From Tamarix chinensis (taxonomy: Eukaryota; Streptophyta; Magnoliopsida; Caryophyllales; Tamaricaceae): 64,000 bases of DNA. Below, in pieces: positions 45,904 to 56,274 of the stretch. Position 1 is the first letter of the stretch; the number at the start of each line of letters is the position of its first letter. The notes beneath the pieces were generated by a model. That model worked only from the letters and a program-made list of their open reading frames with translations, had not been told where the DNA came from and ran no database searches. The position numbers were made by a program, and so were the translations under genes. The stretch lies in assembly GCA_030549775.1 (NCBI GenBank), contig CM060177.1, positions 57,600,638-57,664,637 on the forward strand, in the 5' to 3' direction.

Positions 45904-46942
45904 ATAGATAATACTCTTTAATTTGAAAATTTTCTAGTGAAGTGTCCCTATACTCGACACTTAAAGAATTGCTTCATATAAGCTTCATTGACCTTTTCCT
46001 TTCCCATCTCCTCTTGGTTAAGTTCTTATTTCTTCTCAATATTTATAGAGCCCGAGATACCCATCCTATACTTAATAGCTCATGTACTTGGGTAGTACTT
46101 TGTAGAAGAAGTAATTTGTTTGGCATGAGGATTAGTAGATTTGATATTCTTTTCAGATCTCAAAGATAGATTAATCATATCATCAGTAGAATCATATAAA
46201 CAGGTTTCAATTTTATCTCGAATCATCATGCTAAGGCCACCTAGACATCTAGCATATTTTTGTTCTTTTCTTTCATAGATCTCACATGTAAGTGCTAACA
46301 TCTCAAATTCCCTAACATATTCTTCAACATTTAAAATTCATTGTCTAAGAGTATTCAATCTAATGTAACTTACTTTCTCATACTTTTTAGGTAAAAAATT
46401 ATTTCTCAATTTTTTTCTTAAGCTTATCCTAAGATTTAATTTTAGATTTACCCTCTTTTCCTAGTTCTCTTCAAGTTGTCATACCTTATCCTATAAAGCT
46501 TCTTAAACTTAATAGTAGCTAATTTACACTTTGTCATTATGATAATCCTTGAATTTAAAATAACCTCTACCTCATGTAACCACTAAAGACATAATTCAAC
46601 ATCAAGTTTACCATCAAAATAATGATACCTTTATTGATGATTATAGTTCCTTCGATTAGTTCCATTCCCTTATAACTCTTATTCATAGTCTAATCGTGTG
46701 TTCCAATATCTTTCTCTTACTAGGTTGTTTGACTTTGAAGCACTTCCCATTTGATCTCCATAGAACTCCATTTTCTTACAAAATTTTCACCGAATCTTAC
46801 TCTGTAAAATTAGACTCCATCCTTTGCACCTCATTTTGCATTGTAGGAAGTTGTTGAAGTTGAGCATTGGTTGTAGCTAGATTGATTGAGAGCTTTTTCA
46901 TTGCCTCAAAAATGTCTTGGACATTTGGTGTTCTCCTTCCAT
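45904..46942 (-). pseudogene. gag: CRM-2 gag remnant
   Basis: The likely start is the ATG at 46942 (minus), following an untranslated leader. The first part has a coiled Leu/Gln-rich stretch. The core keeps LNTLRQ*ILNVEEYVREFEM (broken by a stop), then LALTCEIYERKEQKYARCLG and GLSMMIRDKIETCLYDSTDD in an open piece at 46301-46080. At its end the zinc knuckle reads FFKCRV*GHFTRKFSN. Two of the three Cys are Phe and a stop interrupts it. LTR E is inserted six codons further on. Gag would build the particle; this copy is dead, but it is the most complete gag among the CRM copies here. Confidence 0.82.
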
Positions 46943-47818
46943 GGTAATCAACTTACAAACACACTTAATGAAAGATTAGTAATCCTTAGGGTTTCGTTGA
47001 AACCTAAATCACTTAAAGGGTTTGCTTTGATTTAGATTTAGTTCTTATAATTTTTTTTATTCCAATGAGTCAAAAACAGAACCAATAATCAATATTATCA
47101 CATACACAAATGAATCAAGACAGTTCACATGTTTCTTGTTAAGTTATTAATATAAAATTTGACAACAAATCAACACGAATCATTTGATATCTTCCAACAA
47201 AACTTATGCATGTATTCTATATTCCGACATGTAATATAACAAGAGAATGTTCAAAACATTAAATATTATGTATAGGGTATATGTATTTCACAACAATTGG
47301 TACAAATGATAGAGTAAATGTAACTTATATTTGAATACACAATGACACACACTCGACACAAATATTAAACACTCAAATGTCAAGTAGGGCTACATGTTTA
47401 TTTGATTTTCATTGAATTTAACAAATCATCAATGATTTTTATTCTTCATGAGAACATATCCTAATCATTTAAAATAACATGTAGAATATTTCTATTTAAA
47501 ATCAATCCAACATAAGTAGCACACACACGGGGTTTCTCCCTCAAATCACTAAACACATTACATGCAATCACCTACATTTTATTTTGATTTTTAGTGTGCA
47601 AACATTCAAGATTCATATCAAGATCATTATATCACATATTCTAATCATACATTAAACAATAAAAGATCATTCACTTGCATTTAATAATTCAATAAAAGCA
47701 ATCAAGATTCAAAGAACCAAAGTAAGAATCATCAAGAACCTCAATCCCACTTCGAAGTAAATGTGTTTGCTTGTTTCCACTTCAAAGTCATGCCTTCCTC
47801 CACTTATGTCAAATCAAG
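46943..47818 (-). other. CRM-2 leader between PBS and gag
   Basis: About 0.88 kb of AT-rich DNA without open frames. Its 3' part (47700-47760, ATTCAAAGAACC and CATCAAGAACCTCAATCC) resembles the CRM-3 leader at 54240-54290, supporting that CRM-3 landed in this leader. Confidence 0.6.
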
Positions 47819-48583
47819 TGATGTGGAAGATCTTGGATGAATAATCTTAATATAGGACCTTTATTTGGTTGTCATAAGCTTCAAATCAATTTAAAAAACA
47901 AATAGATGTTTCAACTCTTTTATTTTGATTTTGGTGACTTTGGTAATTTAATATCGATCTAATCCAAGATCAAATCAATTCAATAAAGAATCACTTATTT
48001 CTCCAAAGAATAATCTACAAATCCTCAAGAAACTCACACTTGAAGAAGAATAAGAGGCTTGAATTTCTCTCAAATTGTCAATTTTGTTCATTAGTTCATT
48101 AGGTATTCTATATGTACAACACCCTACTCATACACACACACACGTACGCGTGCGCGCGCGCACACACACACACACATGTAGGCCTTACTTTATTCCTCAT
48201 TAATTAGGCCCATATAACGTTATAATTAACTAAATGCACGTATATATTATATATATAGTGATAATAATGACAAATTACAAGCATTACAATGTATATAATA
48301 AAATAAGAAATCTACACAAACTTATACATTGAATAATCTTATGTAATCAAGCTTTGTGTCTTATATCCTTGTATTCCATAAAACTTTATAATCCTTATAA
48401 AGACATTGTCTTGTACATCAATTAATTGATTGATATTCTTGAAAACATATATAATACCTATAAGAGTTACTTAACAAAGCTTTAGAAGTATTAGGATTTT
48501 CAAAAACAATTGGTATAATCTCTAAGTATGCTAATTATTGTTTTTCAATATTAGAAGAGTAAGATTGAAAAGATACTACATCA
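47819..48583 (-). mobile_element. CRM-3 3' LTR
   Basis: It is 765 bp, similar along its length to 54375-55134. It contains an alternating CA/CG tract. On the minus strand it starts TGATGTAGTATCTTTTC right after the integrase tail. Confidence 0.88.
48133..48177. repeat. Alternating purine-pyrimidine (CA)n(CG)n tract
   Basis: About 44 bp of CACACA, GCGCGC and CACACA runs, prone in principle to Z-DNA. The partner LTR has only a short CA run at 54694-54705. Confidence 0.9.
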
Positions 48584-51480
48584 TTCTACCATTATAAAGA
48601 AATTTTTTTCCTCAAATTAGCATCACTATAGGAAGGAGAAAAATCACCAATATTTAAAGTCCTAGAAATTCCTTCATAATGTTCAGGTAATTCTAATTCA
48701 TATACATTATTTCTGAATTTTCTTAAGATTTTAAATGGTTCATCATATCTTGGCATAAGTTTTTTTTTCTTAAGTTTGGAAATTATTCTTCTCTTAAATG
48801 TAACCAAACAAAATCTTATGGTGAAAACAAATGTTGAATTCAATTTTTGTTTGCTTGTATTTGGTATTTGGTATTAGATTTCTCAATGTTATTTTAAATT
48901 TGGTTATGAAGTTTTTTAAATAATTCTATTCTTTTTGTTGCATTATAATTCTTAATATCACCTTTTATTAATGTAACATATCAATAGGTAAGTAAGAATT
49001 AACCTTGTGGTGCGACCGTAGCCGGCACGCAATTTAAACCCTCTTGTTGTCAATTGTAGCACTGGTAAATAAGGGTATCGTTCTAACCGGGGATTGAGAG
49101 GGCTCACCTCTAATAAACTAGCTTAAACTATAAATAAAATAAAAAACCTAAAATAAATAAATAAGAAAAATACTAATGGGGGTTTATCAATAATAATAAA
49201 AGGAGTAAATAAAATAAAATAAACTAATAATAAAAATAATGAAAATGATAGGAAAATAATGGGAAACTAGCAGATAGGAGAAATATGTTAGGGAAATAAA
49301 AATCCACCACTAGATTAGGTCGAGATATAATATTTATTTCTAAGTCATCTTTTAATCGTGAGAAAGAGATCGACCAAGTTGCACACCAAACGCAGGTCCA
49401 TACACCTTATATTACTTTCCTTAATTAATTAATACGATCACGTGCCTATATTAACCCTATTAAATACTAGCAGTATAGCAGCAACGAGCGGCTCCTATAT
49501 TTAAATAGATTTAATGCATTAAGTGTAAGTGGAAGGCTGTCAATCTAAGTACCCAGACTAGTACAAAACGCATGTCTAGCTGTATTTCCTTTCCTTGACC
49601 CACACGTATCGAAACGTTTTACCACTTCGGTTAGAATCACAAAACGATTAGGTGAATTGCTATCTAACCTAGCTGCAATTTATACATATAAATTCTAGTA
49701 TATTTAGATGGCCACCTCGCAGGCAAATAATCCTACATACTGTCACTTATGAGGAACCAGAACAAGGCATGCACCAAATAAACTATACTGGACAGAATTA
49801 TACATATAAACGATAGCAATTAATATAGAGTCAAGAAACAATCTCACGAAACAAAGAAAATCAAATTATAAGTCAAACCATAGTCTAGGGTTTCAAATTA
49901 TTCCCTAACAATAAACAATCAGCCACTCATAATTAAAGAATTAATTACACAGAAATATATATCTAAAATATAAATTAAAAATAAGAGAAAGAAATAACCG
50001 GAATTAATTTGAATTAAAGATCAAAAATTTATTCAGATAAAAATTAATTTTATCTGAAATAAATTCTACCGGTATAAATTTCTTCCTTATTTTTCTTCCT
50101 TGTTTGCCTTGATTTCTGTGCAAAAATTTCTTTTTCTTTTTCTTTTTCTTCGGCTGGCGGCTGATACTGCTGCGTCGCTGCCTCGGACCCCGGGCGCTGA
50201 GGCTTCCGTGCGTTGAAGCTTCCGTCGTCGTCCTTTCTCTTCCGAGCCTGAGAAGGCTCCCCCCGTCTGTGGCCTTTCTCTTCCGAGCATGAGAAGGCTC
50301 TCCGCACGCCTCAAGCCTGTTGAGGCTCTCGACCGCCCCCTCTCTCTCTCTGTCGCACACTGTCCTCTCTTCCGTCCTGCGGCTCTCTATTTAATGCCGC
50401 GACCTGCTGTCTCGTCATGCCACGTCAGCCCTGCGGCTGACTTTTCTTTTCTTTCCGTGCGTGCAGTGCCTCGTTTGATTTGCGTTTTGTGGCGTTTGGG
50501 CCTTCGGCCTTTGGCCGTTGGTCCAAACGTCGACTTTTTTTTTTCTTTTATTTAAAAACAATACCTGCAAAATAAAATTCAATAATTATTAATAAATAAT
50601 ATTTTATTCTAAATGTACTTAATTATATATCATTTTAGCTCAAATAATAAAATTTATGCAATTTTTACCACTTAAGCATAAAACAATAATTATTCCCCTA
50701 TATTAGTTAAATAAACTACCAAAAACTAAGATTATAAGGGTATAAAATGTGTCAAAATATGAACTCATCACCTTGTATATAATGTTAATGGGACTCAAAT
50801 GAGTTGAACTAGAATGACTCCTATTATAAGAAAATTAAGCATGTTATACTTTTATATCCCAATTCTTAGTACTTTTATTGACTAATCCTCATAGAAAAGT
50901 TCCTAAAGTTCTATGAGAAGTATTAGAAAACAACTTAGTTAACATATGCCAAAGTGTCTTCAAAAAGTAGATATTTGTTTTACATTTCTATGTAACACTA
51001 TACTTTTAGAAACTCTATGTAACCTTACTATCTCTTTGAAATATAAATCTGCTACATGAGTTTCACCATTTGTTTTATTACAAGGTATGAAATGTACCAT
51101 TTTAGAAAACCTATCTACTACCACTAGAATATAATCTTTTCCTATTTGTGTCCTTAGTAAACCTAATCCATACTAACACTTTTTTTTTATGGTTGATTAG
51201 GAATTTATAAAGGAGTATACAAACCTTTATGAAATAAAATTTTACTCTTTTCACAAATCACACACCTTCTAATAATATCTTGTACTATTTTTATTATGTG
51301 TGGCAAGTAGAAATTTTCTTGTAATATTTTTATGGTTTTATGAATACCTAAATGGCCAGCTATACCCTATCATGTAATTTCTTAACAAGTAAATCATGTA
51401 CACTAGAACAAGTTATAAAAAACTTATTAATTTTGAAAAGGAATTCATCTTGTAGCACATAAATACCATAACTCTTATTC
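48584..51480 (-). pseudogene. CRM-3 integrase remnant, split by LTR X
   Basis: The tail ORF (48843-48592) reads KLMPRYDEPFKILRKFRNN and YELELPEHYEGISRTLNIGD. After its stop the same frame reaches the LTR as NDVVSFQSYSSNIEKQ, matching the LTR-encoded tail of CRM-2. The core lies right of [18 protein letters not shown] residues around 51070-51130 and the zinc-binding region near 51230-51330 are readable in broken frames. X is inserted between core and tail, in the segment relatives read as NPxxPxD. It cannot be expressed. Confidence 0.8.
49008..50770 (-). mobile_element. LTR X: solo LTR, unrelated to families I and II
   Basis: It is 1763 bp with TG...CA ends (plus strand TGGTGCGACCGTAGCC to ATGAACTCATCA) and a perfect CCTTG duplication (49003-49007 and 50771-50775). 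Read on the minus strand it has TTAAATAG (50387-50395) about 380 nt in, then a GC-rich block (50140-50560) and a Ser/Arg-rich set of overlapping frames without domains. An AT-rich region with AATAAA-like runs (49130-49280) follows. The minus orientation is inferred from the TATA box. The parent lineage is unknown; there is no internal region. Confidence 0.88.
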
Positions 51481-51485
51481 CTTTT

Positions 51486-51960
51486 TCATGCATTATAAAT
51501 TTCAACAAAATTTTCTTCTTTTGCATATATTTCCTTCAAAATTTCAAAACCCAATAATTTAGCATTCAACATAACAAGTATCATAGAGCTTCTAGATAAA
51601 TCATCTACCACAACGTTGTCCTTACCATCAAAATTTTTGATACAAAACACAAAAGATTGTAAGAAACTAACCCATTTGGCATGTCTAGAACTAATCTTCT
51701 TTTGTCCATACAACTAATTTCAAATTTCATGGTCCGAAAGTAAAAAAAATGGCTTAGGTCTCAAATAATGGCGCCACATTTCTATAACTCTTATGATGGC
51801 ATATAACTCATTATCATATGTTGAATAATTTAAAATTTCCCTATTTAATTTCTCACTAAAGAATGCGATGACCCAATTTTCATGTGAGACTACACCTCCT
51901 ATCCTTACCCCTCTTGCATCACATGTAACTTCAAACAATTTATCAAGGTTGGGTAAAGAT
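51486..51960 (-). pseudogene. CRM-3 RNase H remnant
   Basis: Two open pieces, 51938-51720 and 51713-51486, cover nearly the whole domain: FEVTCDARGVRIGGVVSHEN, FFSEKLNREILNYSTYDNEL, WRHYLRPKPFFLLSDHEI, then KKISSRHAKWVSFLQSF and DNVVVDDLSRS. A single break after SDHEI separates them. The catalytic Asp in TCDA is kept. This is the best preserved RNase H of the three CRM copies, but it is part of a dead polyprotein. Confidence 0.85.
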
Positions 51961-52790
51961 AATACCAGTTCATTTCATAGCTTGTCTTTCGAAGTATTGA
52001 AGGCTTTAGCTGTATCCTCAATCCATTTAAATTCACCTTTCTTCATGAGTTGTGTTATTGGTACAATAATAGTTGAAAAATCCTAGATGAATCTTTTATA
52101 ACAACTTGCCAAACCATGAAAACTCCTCACTTCATAATTATCTTTGGGTATTAACCAAGCTTAAATAACTTGAATATTTGTGGGATCCACTTTAATACAT
52201 TAAATACTCATAATATATCCAAGGTAAACAACACTCAAAAGCGTAAATCACATTTCTTCACTTTTCCATAGAGTTTAATTTCACTTAGCATATCAAACAA
52301 CCTCCTTAAATGAATAAGATGATCATGCTCAATTTTACTATACACAAGCATATTGTGTAAGTATACCATAATGAAACTTCATTCATTATTCTTATGAATG
52401 AACTATAAGCATTACAATAAACAAAAGGCATCATAGTCCATTCATAAGTATCATATTTTGTTTTAAATGTAGTTTTCCATTCATCCTCTTCTGTTATTCT
52501 CATTCGAAGATATCTACTCTTTAGATCAATTTCATTGAATACTTGTGGTATACAGTATACATAACTCATCTAACATGTCATTTAATCTTGTGATAGGAAA
52601 ACTATATTCAATAGTTATATTGTTCACAACTCTAGTTTTAATGCAAATGTGCCACGTACCATCTTCTTTAGGAACAAGTAATGACAGCATACAACATGGA
52701 TTCATGCTTTCTCTCACATACCTTTTTCCTATGAGTTCTTGTATTTCTCTCTCTAATTCCTTAGCCTCCTATGGATTACATCGATATGTA
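51961..52790 (-). pseudogene. CRM-3 reverse transcriptase remnant
   Basis: Piece 52717-52532 reads LLVPKEDGTWHICIKTRVVN and NITIEYSFPITRLNDMLDEL. Piece 52569-52306 has QVFNEIDLKSRYLRMRITEE, DEWKTTFKTKYDTYEW and MMPFVYCNAYSSF, then loses frame at the catalytic box region (about 52350-52370). The box is not recoverable as Y-x-D-D. The downstream thumb and connection (52320-51970) are readable only in pieces. The enzyme would make cDNA from element RNA. Confidence 0.82.
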
Positions 52791-53150
52791 GGTTAGTTAA
52801 GTAACTACACACTAGGCATTAAGTCTATAGAATGTTCCATTCATCTTTTAGGTGGTAATCTATGTGGTAAGTCATCAAGAAAACACATCATCATATTCAT
52901 TAATAAGTTCATTTAACTGAGGATTATTGTTATTTTTCTCCCCTTGTAGTGATTCCTTAATAATTATAGCATAGCAACTACCTTCTTCTTTAATATATTT
53001 TATCATAGCCTTCTCATATAAAAATAAACTCTTTTTATTCTTGCCTATGTTCTTATTATCACACTTAAAATGTTTATGTTTATTCTTTTTTATATCCTTC
53101 TCAACTAGATATTCATCAGTAATGCCATTATGAATATCATTTCTATAATA

Positions 53151-53420
53151 TTACCAATGTCTACTTAATAAGATTCCACATGCATCTATATGTACAAAAT
53201 CACATAACACATTAATATGATAATTACCAATTAAAAATAAGATTAGGTTTTGCTTAGTTACCTTGAATGCTTTTTCCTTGTTTAAAAATTGATGATAATA
53301 AGACTTTGGATGTGGCATAGTCTTCAATCCCAAATCCTTCACTATTCTCTCATTAGCTACATTTGTACAAGATCCACTATTAATGATAACTCGACAAACT
53401 GTATCTTCCACTCTTTCTTT
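53151..53420 (-). pseudogene. CRM-3 protease remnant
   Basis: An open piece of 86 codons reads CRVIINSGSCTNVANERIVK, then DLGLKTMPHPKSYYHQFLNK and NVLCDFVHIDACGILLSRHW. It is a full-length retropepsin-type domain for this lineage. However, the active-site Asp of D-S-G is Asn (AAT), a single transition, so it would be inactive. It lies between the gag knuckle and the RT as expected. Confidence 0.85.
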
Positions 53421-53579
53421 ATTTTTGAATATCCTTTCTCGTTGCTTAAGTTACTCACTAGTGTGGATTTGAAGAACTCCTTACAATACATAGCAAGAAT
53501 TTTCCTACTCCTTTAAATTGCTAGAAGTTTATTCAATAGGCTCAAATTCAGTATCTTCTTTGCAAGCATCTATAGCTTT

Positions 53580-53880
53580 ACTTTCTTGTATAGAAAACAC
53601 TCTTTTGTTAGGACATTCATGATCAAAGCGTCCAAATCCTCAACATGGAAAACATTGTATTATAGAGACTTCATTAAACTTATTCTTACCTTTCTCTTCT
53701 TGAGTAGATCCTTGATTCTTATCAACACTTGTTGAGTTTGAATTAGCCATTCCATACTTTGTAGCTTGAGTACTTGAGTAGTATTTTATAGATGTTGTAC
53801 TTTTTTTTAGCATCAGACTTAGTGAATTTGATTTGCTTTTCAAATTTTAAGGATAGATTCATCATATCATCAATTATTTT
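53580..53880 (-). pseudogene. gag: CRM-3 gag remnant, N-terminal part deleted
   Basis: Only the end of gag is present: MMNLSLKFEKQIK, STTSIKYYSSTQATKYGMAN, then the knuckle CFPC*GFGRFDHECPN, where the His is Arg and a stop interrupts. It matches the end of the CRM-2 gag, but the preceding roughly 0.8 kb found in CRM-2 is missing. At about 53877 the sequence passes straight into leader-like DNA. This internal deletion would make the element non-autonomous even without the stops. Confidence 0.78.
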
Positions 53881-54358
53881 ACACGTATATTAAACCAAAA
53901 ATTTATCACAGACTAAGTAGTATTACAAAATAAATTCCTACTCTGTCGATTTTGCACATATATTTTTATCACCACACGTGATCATATAGCACAAAATCCA
54001 CAATATACATGTAATACTTCATGAAAAATGAGTATTATCAATTCTAGAAGAATACACTCAACATGCACACATGATTTCTCTATGATTTTGACCAAGAATT
54101 TCATGCAAGTTTTTATCTATTCTTTGCATATGTTTTCTCAAGATTTTTTTCAAGATTCATGCAATAAATTCTCTATACCATTCAAATAAAACTTAATAAC
54201 ATTCAAATGATTTCAAGATTTAAAAAGAGAAAACCATAAAAATTCAAAGAATTCAATCATGATAGATCAAGAACCTTACCAAGAACTTCGATGGTGGCAT
54301 TTGGTGATATCAAAACTTGGTGATGAACTTTGCACCTATGATGTCGAGTTCGAAACAA
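53881..54358 (-). other. CRM-3 leader between gag and PBS
   Basis: AT-rich, no gene. It resembles the CRM-2 leader near 47700. Confidence 0.6.
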
Positions 54359-54370
54359 GCTCTGATACCA
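54359..54370 (-). promoter_or_regulatory. CRM-3 primer binding site (tRNA-Met type)
   Basis: The minus strand reads TGGTATCAGAGC, the canonical plant initiator tRNA-Met site, 4 nt from the LTR boundary at 54375. Confidence 0.93.
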
Positions 54371-54374
54371 AATT

Positions 54375-55134
54375 TGATGTGGAATATCATGGATTAATAA
54401 TCTTCTATAATAAAATACCTTTATTTGGTTTTCATAAGTTACAAAGCAATTTAAAAAACAAATACATGTTTTGAATCTCGTATGTTGATTTCGGTTACTC
54501 TAGTAATTTGATATTGATCTAATCCTAGATCAAATAAATTCAGCAGAGAAATCACTCATTTTTTCAAACAATAATCTTCAACTCTTCAAGAAACTCAAAC
54601 TTTAAGAAGAAGAAGAGGCTTGAAGTGCTCTCAAATTGTTGATGTCATTCATTATTTCATTAGTTATTCTCAATGTACAACACCCTACACACACACACAT
54701 GCATGCCTTAGTTTATTCCTCATTAATCAAGGCCATATATTCGACCTAATTAACAAATATTAACTATGTGCATACCTATATTATATATATAGTGATTATA
54801 ATGGCAAATTACAAAAATTAAAATGTATATAATAAAATAACGAAGCTACACAAAACTCTAAGTATGTAATACATTGAATAATCATATGTAATGAAGCTTT
54901 GTTTCTTGTAGCCTTGTCTTCTATGCAACTTTTTAATCCTTGTAGCGCCATTTTCTTATACATCGAATATCTTTAATGGATTGATCTTCTTCCAAAAATA
55001 TATAATACCTTCAAGAGTTACTTAACAAGTCATTAGAAGTATTATAATCTTTAAGAACAATTGGTACCATCTATACATATGCTAATTCTTGTTCTTCAAC
55101 ATTAGAAGAGTGTGACTGATAAGCTCTTACATCA
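54375..55134 (-). mobile_element. CRM-3 5' LTR
   Basis: It is 760 bp. On the minus strand it runs from TGATGTAAGAGC to CCACATCA, next to the primer site. TATATATA at 54782-54790 (minus), about 345 nt in, is a plausible TATA box and is kept in the 3' LTR near 48250. Confidence 0.88.
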
Positions 55135-55144
55135 CCGAGCCTAA

Positions 55145-55156
55145 GTTTTGATGCCA
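55145..55156 (-). promoter_or_regulatory. Decayed CRM-2 primer binding site
   Basis: The minus strand reads TGGCATCAAAAC, 9 of 12 bases matching TGGTATCAGAGC. It is 5 nt from the CRM-2 LTR boundary. Confidence 0.65.
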
Positions 55157-55161
55157 AAAAT

Positions 55162-55273
55162 TGATGTGTATGTTAATGTATGATTTATCTTTGACAATGT
55201 AGGATATTTTTGCTTTATTTATAAAAGAAAATGTCAACCAAATTGGAAATAATTTTGAAGTTGTGGACATTTT
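55162..55273 (-). mobile_element. CRM-2 5' LTR fragment
   Basis: These 112 bp match 37508-37615 of the CRM-2 3' LTR (shared TTGTGGACATTTT end). The remainder is displaced by the element that starts at 55274. Confidence 0.8.
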
Positions 55274-55892
55274 TGATGTAGGAGCATCTCAAACTAAATA
55301 TAATCTACTTATCAATTTTACCAAAGTTTCATTTCTTAGTTAAACTTAGTTAAATCCTATTGTTAGACTTTCCTAATGTGTAGTTTTTATTTTCTAAGAA
55401 CTTGTCATAGGTTGTAAGAGCAGCCATAATGTGATGGGAGGTTGGGGAATTTTTACTATCAACACTAACTAATTATAGAGTTTGCAACCTTTGTTAACTT
55501 GTATTAGTACAAACTATGGTTGGAGGTATAACCAAATCTAATCATTATGAGTAAGATTTGTTTTGTGTTCTGTAAGGACCGACTACACTCTATATATAGT
55601 TGAAAGGGGTGAAGGGAGAGGTATTTTTTGATGAAAAAATTCCCCTAGTTGTTGAACCAATTCTCTTATCAATGCTAAGGTTTGGTCTTATGAATGTCTC
55701 AAAATATTACACCATTTAAGCTAAGAGTTGAAATATTAGTTGGTTGATGTAAGTACTTAATCTTGAAGGATATCAAGATTAAGTCCATCTCCTATCTTCT
55801 TGCCTTCTCTTCATTTTTTCTATTTTATTTTAATCTACCCAACTCCAACACTAATACTTGGCTTAATCTAGTACGTTTGACATTACATATCA
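55274..55892 (+). mobile_element. 5' LTR of a fourth LTR element
   Basis: It is 619 bp, from TGATGTAGGAGCATC to ACATTACATATCA, followed after 3 nt by a primer site. CTATATATAG at 55590-55599 is a likely TATA box, with a purine-rich run after it. The left flank is ATTTT; the partner duplication is beyond the window. The element continues at least to a gag-like piece at 56066-56271. Its lineage (Gypsy or Copia) cannot be fixed. Confidence 0.75.
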
Positions 55893-55895
55893 AAT

Positions 55896-55907
55896 TGGTA
55901 TCAAAGC
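55896..55907 (+). promoter_or_regulatory. tRNA-Met type primer binding site
   Basis: TGGTATCAAAGC, one base from the canonical TGGTATCAGAGC, 3 nt after the LTR end. Confidence 0.88.
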
Positions 55908-56065
55908 TCAAGGTTGGTACTTCACTTTGTTGCCAACCTTTTCCCTTAAGCCATCATCCATTCTCAATCCTCCATATTTTTTTTCCTTTAGCCATTTTGC
56001 CTTACACTTGTATCATAACCTACCCTATTTTCTTAGTGGAAGAGTTGCATGTGCAGTCCCAAGAA

Positions 56066-56274
56066 GAATGGAGAACCAACCTATTTTTAGAGGGTTGAGT
56101 CTTGAAGAATCCTATGATTTAAAGGGTGATATTGCTAGGAATGTGGAACTCTACAAATATTACAACCTAGATGAGTTGTTTCAATTAGCTATTGATATGA
56201 GTAGATTTGAGTTGAATAAAAGACCCTATGAGCATCATTATATATATAATTTTTACTACATGAGGGAGTCATAG
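56066..56274 (+). pseudogene. gag: Gag-like fragment of the fourth element
   Basis: The frame from ATG 56069 reads MENQPIFRGLSLEESYDLKG, then DIARNVELYKYYNLDELFQL and AIDMSRFELNKRP, ending at 56274. The VELxxYxxLDELxxLAIDxxxxE pattern resembles the end of the Gypsy capsid domain, just before the linker and knuckle. The N-terminal capsid that should precede it is absent (only about 160 nt separate it from the primer site), which suggests an internal deletion. No knuckle follows. Assignment is moderate. Confidence 0.5.

Larger units (their letters stand above)
47819..55134 (-). mobile_element. CRM-3: CRM-like Ty3/Gypsy element with both LTRs
   Basis: A minus-strand element with 3' LTR 47819-48583 and 5' LTR 54375-55134, both starting TGATGTGG on the plus strand and ending ACATCA. 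The flanks TCAAG and CCGAG agree at 3 of 5 bases, differing by transitions. It lies in the leader of CRM-2. Coding order on the minus strand is gag (short), protease, RT, RNase H, integrase, with LTR X inserted in the integrase. Without X it is about 5.55 kb. The two LTRs differ by many substitutions and indels, so it is old. Confidence 0.88.
37508..55273 (-). mobile_element. CRM-2: CRM-like Ty3/Gypsy element, multiply interrupted
   Basis: A minus-strand element whose 3' LTR is 37508-38382 and whose 5' LTR starts at 55162. The two LTR starts, TGATGTGTAAGATAATGG and TGATGTGTATGTTAATG, and the next 100 bp match well. Its body is split by LTR E (between gag knuckle and protease) and by CRM-3 (in the untranslated leader). 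Its 5' LTR is cut at 55273 by another LTR element. Order on the minus strand: PBS relic, leader, gag, protease, RT, RNase H, integrase, 3' LTR. All coding parts carry stops or frameshifts. Confidence 0.82.

Noticed and set aside
50004..50555. Several overlapping open frames in LTR X
   Set aside because: GC-rich LTR DNA with open frames on both strands; no domain.
54259..54474. 71-codon frame across the CRM-3 primer site
   Set aside because: It spans leader, primer site and LTR, so it is not a gene.
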